DNA of 64,000 nucleotides from Aptenodytes patagonicus (Eukaryota; Chordata; Aves; Sphenisciformes; Spheniscidae). A model generated the notes under the pieces. It saw nothing but the letters and a program-made list of their open reading frames with translations, was not told the origin of the DNA and did not search any database. Made by a program: the position numbers and the translations under genes. Position 1 is the stretch's first letter. Each line of letters starts with the position of its first letter. Location: assembly GCF_965638725.1 (NCBI RefSeq), contig NC_134982.1:77824155-77888154 (forward strand), written 5' to 3'. This document shows positions 16,801 through 64,000 of this stretch, in pieces.

Positions 16801-19700
16801 AGTGTCCTCCAGGCAGTTCAGTCTTTGTCAAAAGATTTTCATGCTTGCTGTCCTGCAGGAAGACACTGAAATGAGAGTCCTAATACTGCCAATGTGTATT
16901 GTGCCTCTAAATACAGAAGAGAACGTCCTTCCTCAAGAGCTTTTCTTCACTCTGGCTTCCTTTCATTGTAGGCTGTTTGAATATGGCAGTTTTTCTTTTA
17001 GTGCTCGAAACATGCACACACTGCAGAAGTCTAGAGGAAGCATGGTTACTCTTACTTGCACAGAGGTGATGAGAGGCTCAGACTGAGGTCAAAATGCTCG
17101 TCAGGGAGGGAGGGAGAGGGATGAGAGTATGCATCAAATGCCTTTGAACAGCCAGCATCTGGCTGCTGGCCACTCCCTCCCAGGCAAGCCCTTCGTATTT
17201 CTTTTATCTCCCGCAATAAAACCTGCCCCCGTCCCCACATGTGTTTCTCTCCCCAGGCCCCCTTGCTGCATACGCTTTCCTGCTTAGCGTCCCCACTTGG
17301 AGCTTGGGTTCTGGAGTGGCTGCTGAGCTGGCATAAGGAGCTGCCAAATTACAGTGTGCAGGAGAGAGCAGCTACCGCTAGCCAGCCAGCCAGCCAACTG
17401 TTGTTGTCTCTTGGCTGCTCTGCCCAGCTCTATGGGGTGTCTTTCAGCTGGAGCACCATGGTCAACACATGTCAGAGGAGCAGCACTGTGAGCATGCTGC
17501 AGGTCCTGGCCACATCCATGTCTCGCACCAGCAGCGGATAGAAAGACCTGGGCAGCAGTTGTGAGATGGATTGGGAGTGCTCCACCCTGGTGTACCTACA
17601 AGCATGGTGGTTATTCTGCAGTCCCACGGGAGGAAGACACAGATTCCCGTCTCTTCAGAGGAGTGTGCTTGCTGCACCCCTTTGCTCTCAGGGCAGCGTG
17701 CCCACAATAAAGCAAATTAAGTGAGCACACACATCTGTACGCTAAGTGCCTCACGTGAGCCACAAGGCCCCCTTTCCTCACTGTCATCTCTCAGTCCATC
17801 AGCAAGGCTCTTCTCTGTCTACAGGCAGCACCTGTCTGGTCACTAAGCAGTTTATAAATTTGATCCAAGAACTGAGTGTCCCTACCCGCTGATAGAAGAC
17901 TGGTGATTAGTTTTTGTATTGCATCTTTTTGTCTGAAGATTAGTTGCTTCCTAATTCTTCTTAGTTATAGATGATTTAGGGGGAAAATAAAAAGTGCATC
18001 TTCATAGTGCAGTAGTCATTTTCCTCCATGTTAAACAGATGGGAGGAGGGGAGAGAATGTCACGTGATAAATTTGTCAATTTGTACATACCTGTGAGAGA
18101 CTGAGAGTCATAAACCAATACAGTAAAAAACAAATGGTCGTTGCAAGCCCTTTTCCTTGTTTTCCACTATGTTGCCAGTAACTAACTGTACAGTGACATT
18201 TTTTCTACCTAATAGAAACTTAATGCAGACAGCACTTGAATTTTCTTTACTTATTTAACGTAGGCAACATGCCTTTGTTTTCAAAGTGATCTATAGATTA
18301 TCTGAGCTAGTCTTCCATGACTGTTTACGTGAAAGTTCTGGTGTCAGCCTTTGCCTGTGGGAAAGGAGGACATAAATACGTAGCTTGGCAGCGGCAGCTA
18401 TAATTTTCTCCACTGTGGTCATCTGTAACTGAGACTTTGCAGAGCTGCACTCTTAAAAGAACAGATTCCTGGGCCTGGCAATTTGGGAGGCAGTTCTGAA
18501 AAACAGAGCCAAACCCGTGATGCAAAGAGATGGAAAATGGTTAGGTCAAGTGACCACAAAAATGGGCCAGAAATAGTAAGGAAACTGCAATTTTTATTTA
18601 AGTCTTTCTCGTATTCTGGGCAAAATAGGGACACACTGGCTTGTTTGCAATTCTACTAAAAGTCTTTTTATGATATGCTTGAAAGGTGCTTTCGAAAGTC
18701 TTGCAAAGAGTTTGGGTATAAATAATTTGGGGACATTACTGTGAACTAAAATTGCTGTTAGTGCTGTCATAGCTTTTAGCAATTCTCAGCTAAAAATCAG
18801 CACTCCATTTTCTCTGAAAGACCAAAGCTTCCTCCCCTAAGTGCTGGTTTTATTTATCCAAATAGTGAATATGTGCTTAATGAAGGCTCAATGTCAAGAA
18901 AGTATTTTACTGCAAGTATAAACCATAAACTTGGCAATTTTTTTTTTTCCTTTCTGTTACTGCATCGAACTTAAAAAGATTTGTGAGTTTGGAAACTGAA
19001 TCATCTCTGCTGAAGGCCACTGAACAGACACTGACATTCTGGAGCTGGCAGGCATGCCTGTGCAAACCGTGTATGCATTCCTGCCGCAGAATGGAGTTAC
19101 TGTCTACCATTGCTCCCGCATATATTTCCAATTTCGTTGCCAAATCTTTTGATGGAAAGCGAGGGTTCAGCTACTCTTCTGTCCTCTCCTGTAGCTTGCA
19201 ATTGAGGTGCCTTTTTTTTCCCTTTTACCCCTTCCAGCTGTCGCCTACGGTATCTGGCACGGCCTCCCAGGTGACTCTCATCTCCCTACTTGCTGATACA
19301 CTGTAGCAGGCTGAAAAATATGGATGCCCACAAATGGCCTCCACCAGATTATGCAGAGAGCTGGTGGGTCACAGCTTAGTTCTCTGAATCAAATCTATTA
19401 GAACCCTACATTTCAACATATCTTTCACATGTTGTCCATAAAACAAATGGGTTGTTTCTGTAGCTTGGTGATGATTAAAGGCAGTTCAGGAACTCATCAC
19501 ATGGTTTCTAAAGGAGCTGTCAGAAGGAAAGAAGTGGAACTGAGCCCAAGGAACAAATACAAAGGGTCACAGATGTAAGTGCAAGAAAGCTCTAAGACTT
19601 TTTGAGCAGCCTTGAGATTCTGGCAGATGAGTCCATCTTTAAGTTTGGAAAGCTGCATGCTCAGGGAGCAAACATAGGTGCCTTGAAAACTCTATGAGCT
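13834..19700. other. Convergent interval between GNG10 and SHOC1, including GNG10 3' UTR
   Basis: No further coding exon is recognised. The left part must contain the GNG10 3' UTR. AATAAA at 14131-14136 is followed within about 25 bases by the GT-rich stretch GCTGTGTGTGG and is the best near candidate. Another AATAAA lies at 16471-16476. Short low-complexity repeats occur at about 17098-17120 (GGGA-rich) and 17382-17397 (GCCA units). A 10-bp inverted repeat lies at 16670-16696. Confidence 0.55.
14131..14136 (+). promoter_or_regulatory. Candidate poly(A) signal AATAAA, GNG10
   Basis: A canonical hexamer about 300 bases after the GNG10 stop, with a GT-rich element about 20 bases downstream. 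The hexamer at 16471-16476 is a plausible distal alternative. Sequence alone cannot show which is used. Confidence 0.5.
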
Positions 19701-19727
19701 TCAGTGTCTGGTTTTTTTCATTCATAT

Positions 19728-19733
19728 TTTATT
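19728..19733 (-). promoter_or_regulatory. Poly(A) signal for SHOC1 (AATAAA on minus)
   Basis: The plus strand reads TTTATT, so the minus strand has AATAAA about 250 bases after the SHOC1 stop at 19983-19985. It is the first canonical hexamer seen downstream and predicts a short 3' UTR. Confidence 0.6.
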
Positions 19734-19982
19734 TTTTGTACAAAGAATGATAAAGTACCTTTGTATCACCCATGAGAACAAACCGAAGCAGTAATTCTCC
19801 AGGTTCAAGGAACTAGTTTGTTTAGTAAAATTTTAAAAACATACAAAAGAATCCTAAATTACTAAGGATTCCCAAACCCTAATTTCTCTCTAAAAATGAA
19901 CAAAAAAATTGAATTTAATCTATTTCCCTTCAAAGAGCTTAAGAATTTTAAAAAATGTGTAGTATGCAAATCCCCATTCCAT

Positions 19983-60842
<40,860 letters not shown>

Positions 60843-63800
60843 CTGTTACAAAGAAAGGGTACTTTCTTTTCATTCCCTTGTTTGCACTGTAAAGTTTGAT
60901 AAACGAACTTTTGAGGTACGTTTTGGCTGAGAAACTTAGTTCAGTGCAATTTTTAATGTAGAAATGAGGCAGTCTCTCCATACACATCTAAACCTAAATG
61001 CAGATTCTCTAATTTTGAAGCAACAAAAAATTTATTTACAAAACGAGCAGACAAAAAATATAGGATATAAATTATTATGATTTCAAGAAAGATGACATTA
61101 TGGACCTTAATTTCTTTTGAATTTAGACTGCTACTCTCCATGAGGCAGAACTGATACAGTAATCACAACTCTATTTGATGCAATCCTTTATATTTGCAAT
61201 ATAATATACACATATATATACACACACATATTATACATATATAATACATATAGAAGGGAAAGGGGAGTTTTTTGTTTTTCTTCTTTATTTTTTACCAACA
61301 TGGAAGCCTCCTCATTCCCACATCCCCCTTTCACTCCCTGGATGACTCCCTATCTGTAATAACCCTTCTTTCCTCCCTAGTGGCTGGAAATGATAGATAC
61401 TGGTTATGTTCCCTCCCCAAACTCTTTTATGCTGCTAACACAAACAGATCCCCTTAAAGAAATCTATCAGTTAAAAAATAAATGCCTTGTTACAAAATGC
61501 CTCTGTATAATGAGATGAACAGTTCAGGAGAGGCTACTAAAGCTTCTAGTAGCCTATAAAGCTTGAAGTACCTCAATAAAAAAATTCATATCTTTTCTGA
61601 TACAATTTACAAAATCCCTAATTTATTCTTCTTTCTTTTCTTCAAGCAACCAGGGAAACAAAAGTAGGAAGCACCTCAATATTCAGGCAAATAGTGGTTG
61701 CAAAATTAGGTGCTAAAATCAGTCAGAAAATAAAGACTACTTCAATGACATAAACTTGATCATGCTGTCCTCAAATAAATTCTCATTTAATTTTTCTTAA
61801 TTCAAAGAAAGCAGGATAACTCCTAATATCCTAACACTAAATCAGGTCAAATAAGGCACAACTTTGCCCTTGATTTGCATTTATTATCCCAATTTAACTA
61901 TAGTTTTTATTATTTTTTATTATATTCATTTGTATTGTATCTTTTTATTATAAGTGGCTCTAGTACTTGAAGTGTATGAAAAAAGGAGGTTTTTTTCAAT
62001 TAATCTCATTATTCTAATATGATTCAAATATTTTAATTAGTGCATTTCTTTGTTAATTTTAACACATTTTAACCTCTTACTCCCCACCTCAGGAAAGCAT
62101 GCCTACACAAGAATGCACTTAAGCATTTACTGAAGTGCCCTTCTGAAGTGAAACAGACACAATCACATACCTAACCGTTTTCCTAACACATAATTTCACA
62201 ACTGGAGCAATACGTAGAGTTTGAAATTCACAAATGCCAGTGTTTGAAATCCGTATAAAACTGAGTTGCCACTTTGTGATTTTAGGAAGAGCAGTTCCAC
62301 ATTTTTTAATACGCTTATTTTTCAGAATTGTAACTTGAATGCAGTATCATCACTTTCTTAGATTCAGTAATTTCTGATCATCAAAGCTCTTAAGGAAAGA
62401 ACTTTAATGTGCTTAAGCATGTGCTCAAGTACTTTATCAATCAGGGAGTTTATATTCAGTTCATGTTTGAATGGGGATTTCACTGCCAGTGCTATCATGT
62501 GCTAGTGTAAAGTTAGTGCTCTTCAGCTTAATGGTACAAAGATGGTTGTCATTCCACTGTGACCTCTTTCTCTTAAGAGACAGCCTATGCAAAAGAAAGG
62601 CTATTAACAGCATGCTAAATATTGAAAACTTCTTTGTAATCTAATATAGATCTAATGTAATTGGGAAGAAGACTAGAACTCTACAGTTACTGACTGAACC
62701 AAATTAAGTTTTTAGCTTTTCCATTCTGGGTGCTTTGTATTTCACAGGTTTAAACTTTCTTACTGTTTTCCACTGCTATAGTCCAGTAATAACTTACTAG
62801 CTACATTTTAAATGTGTGCATAACCTATTACACTAAACTTCACAACCTTATTGGAAACTTTTTTGCTTTAAACAAGAACCTTCAAATACTACAGCTCTTA
62901 GTAAGTATTACATGCATTATTTCTTACATTACACCTTTAAAAAGTGAAATGACTGAAGAAATTGATTTTGTTCTCTGAAAGGAAGAACAGGGTTACATTA
63001 ATAGAAATAACTGAAACATTTTAATATGCACAAACTGGTAGACAAAAAATCTGCTGCAATAATAAAACAAGCTATTTAGAATTCAAATATAACCTTCCTC
63101 TATTGGAAAAACAGATTTTAAATTATCATTCCAAATCCTATATCATGTTCTTTCTTATTTTTTTTCAATACAAGTTAGATAATAATGACATATCACCCAT
63201 AATATTCCACTTCTTATAATTTTTATCTATCAGTAAATTTCCATGTTTTTGCACTCTCTGTATGTATCTTCAAGCCTTTAGTGAAACCTAGTCAGTTTTG
63301 TGCTGTTAGCAGACTAGCTGGCCTTAATTAGCAGGTTCTCAATGACACAAAATAGCTTGCAAATCTTTCATAATGGCAGCTTTTAAAAATGTTAGAATTA
63401 ATACTTCCCTCAAAAGTCAACAAACTTTTGCTAACTTTTCCTTCTTTAATGCAAACAGAAAGTTAGAAAAGGGTTGGCAGTAACACATCGGTTACATTGA
63501 AAGATAATTATTGATCTGCTAATTCAATAAACCAGTCACCAGAATAGTGAATAATTTAATGTTCTCCCATTAAAAAAAAAATCCAGTCTCTTTAGCTTGC
63601 CTATTTATGTTTGTTTAAGCACAATATTAATCTGTAACTTCAAAAAATACAAAATGTTTCATGAGATGTATATTTTCTTTTTCTTTCAGAGAGTCCTGTC
63701 CATGTAAATTTAGCTCACGATTGTTCCTAAGAAAGTAATAGCTAAGACATGGGAAAGCATCTGAATTATTTTATTCTCTTTGTAAGCACACAATATATAG

Positions 63801-64000
63801 AGCTTTATTAATTATTGAAACCTTCTGCCATATGCCACCTAACTTTGAAAAAAAAAAATCAGGTAATTACTTAATCAGATGAATTAAGATTATCGTCTTT
63901 CAATTATTAACTGTAATACACTTGCATTGTTGATACTATGTTTCCAGTAAATGTTATCTTGTACAATATTGTATCAAGAACCACCTGCCGCCTCTGTGTG
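60843..64000. other. AT-rich sequence upstream of the first recognised SHOC1 exon
   Basis: The missing 5' exons and promoter of SHOC1 lie either here or beyond the right edge. I found no minus-strand segment with a convincing acceptor, donor, phase and similarity. No CpG island is present, so the promoter is probably outside the window or CpG-poor. An AT/AC microsatellite is at about 61196-61250. Confidence 0.5.
61196..61250. repeat. AT/AC microsatellite
   Basis: Imperfect dinucleotide repeats of TA and CA, upstream of the recognised part of SHOC1. Confidence 0.8.

Noticed and set aside
60953-61141. Minus-strand frame that might be an upstream SHOC1 exon
   Set aside because: No acceptor-donor pair gives a phase-0 end compatible with the 60842 acceptor. 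Hydrophobic, AT-driven composition and no confident similarity.

Overview
The window is vertebrate nuclear DNA, almost certainly from a bird. Three genes lie in the order DNAJC25 (+), GNG10 (+), SHOC1 (-), which is the order at human 9q31.3. Introns are compact. A degraded CR1 LINE with the 3' end typical of sauropsid CR1 elements lies in one SHOC1 intron. Much of human 9q31 corresponds to the avian Z chromosome, so Z linkage is likely, but that is inference.

Layout. 1-7.6 kb: a CpG island, then DNAJC25 with four coding exons (353 aa), an ER-membrane J-domain protein. 7.6-9.6 kb: intergenic. 9.6-9.8 kb: a 218-bp pyrimidine tract with eight exact copies of an 11-mer. 9.84-13.83 kb: a second CpG island and GNG10 with two coding exons (68 aa), a G-protein gamma subunit ending in the CAAX box CALL. 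13.8-19.7 kb: the convergent interval, with candidate GNG10 poly(A) sites and no further gene seen. 19.7-60.8 kb: SHOC1 on the minus strand. I rebuilt 24 consecutive coding exons by reading splice sites and matching reading phase. They give one continuous frame of 1329 codons plus stop, open at the N-terminus. 60.8-64 kb: AT-rich sequence in which I could not identify the remaining 5' exons of SHOC1.

Functions. DNAJC25 is an HSP70 co-chaperone type protein of the ER membrane and GNG10 is a membrane-anchored signalling subunit. Every DNAJC25 junction and the GNG10 junction is phase 0, so the in-frame DNAJC25-GNG10 read-through known in human is also possible here. SHOC1 is a meiotic ZMM protein (the Zip2 counterpart) with an XPF-like fold that works with SPO16 and TEX11 in crossover formation.

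I found no previously undescribed system. The best leads are a G-quadruplex/H-DNA-prone repeat next to the GNG10 promoter, a perfect 16-bp hairpin in the GNG10 intron, competing splice sites in SHOC1 (one pair frame-breaking, one pair shifting by 6 nt, one by 21 nt), and a CR1 copy whose reverse-transcriptase core is deleted between short direct repeats. Coordinates come from manual reading. Exon boundaries are reliable where phase is forced, and I say so where they are not.
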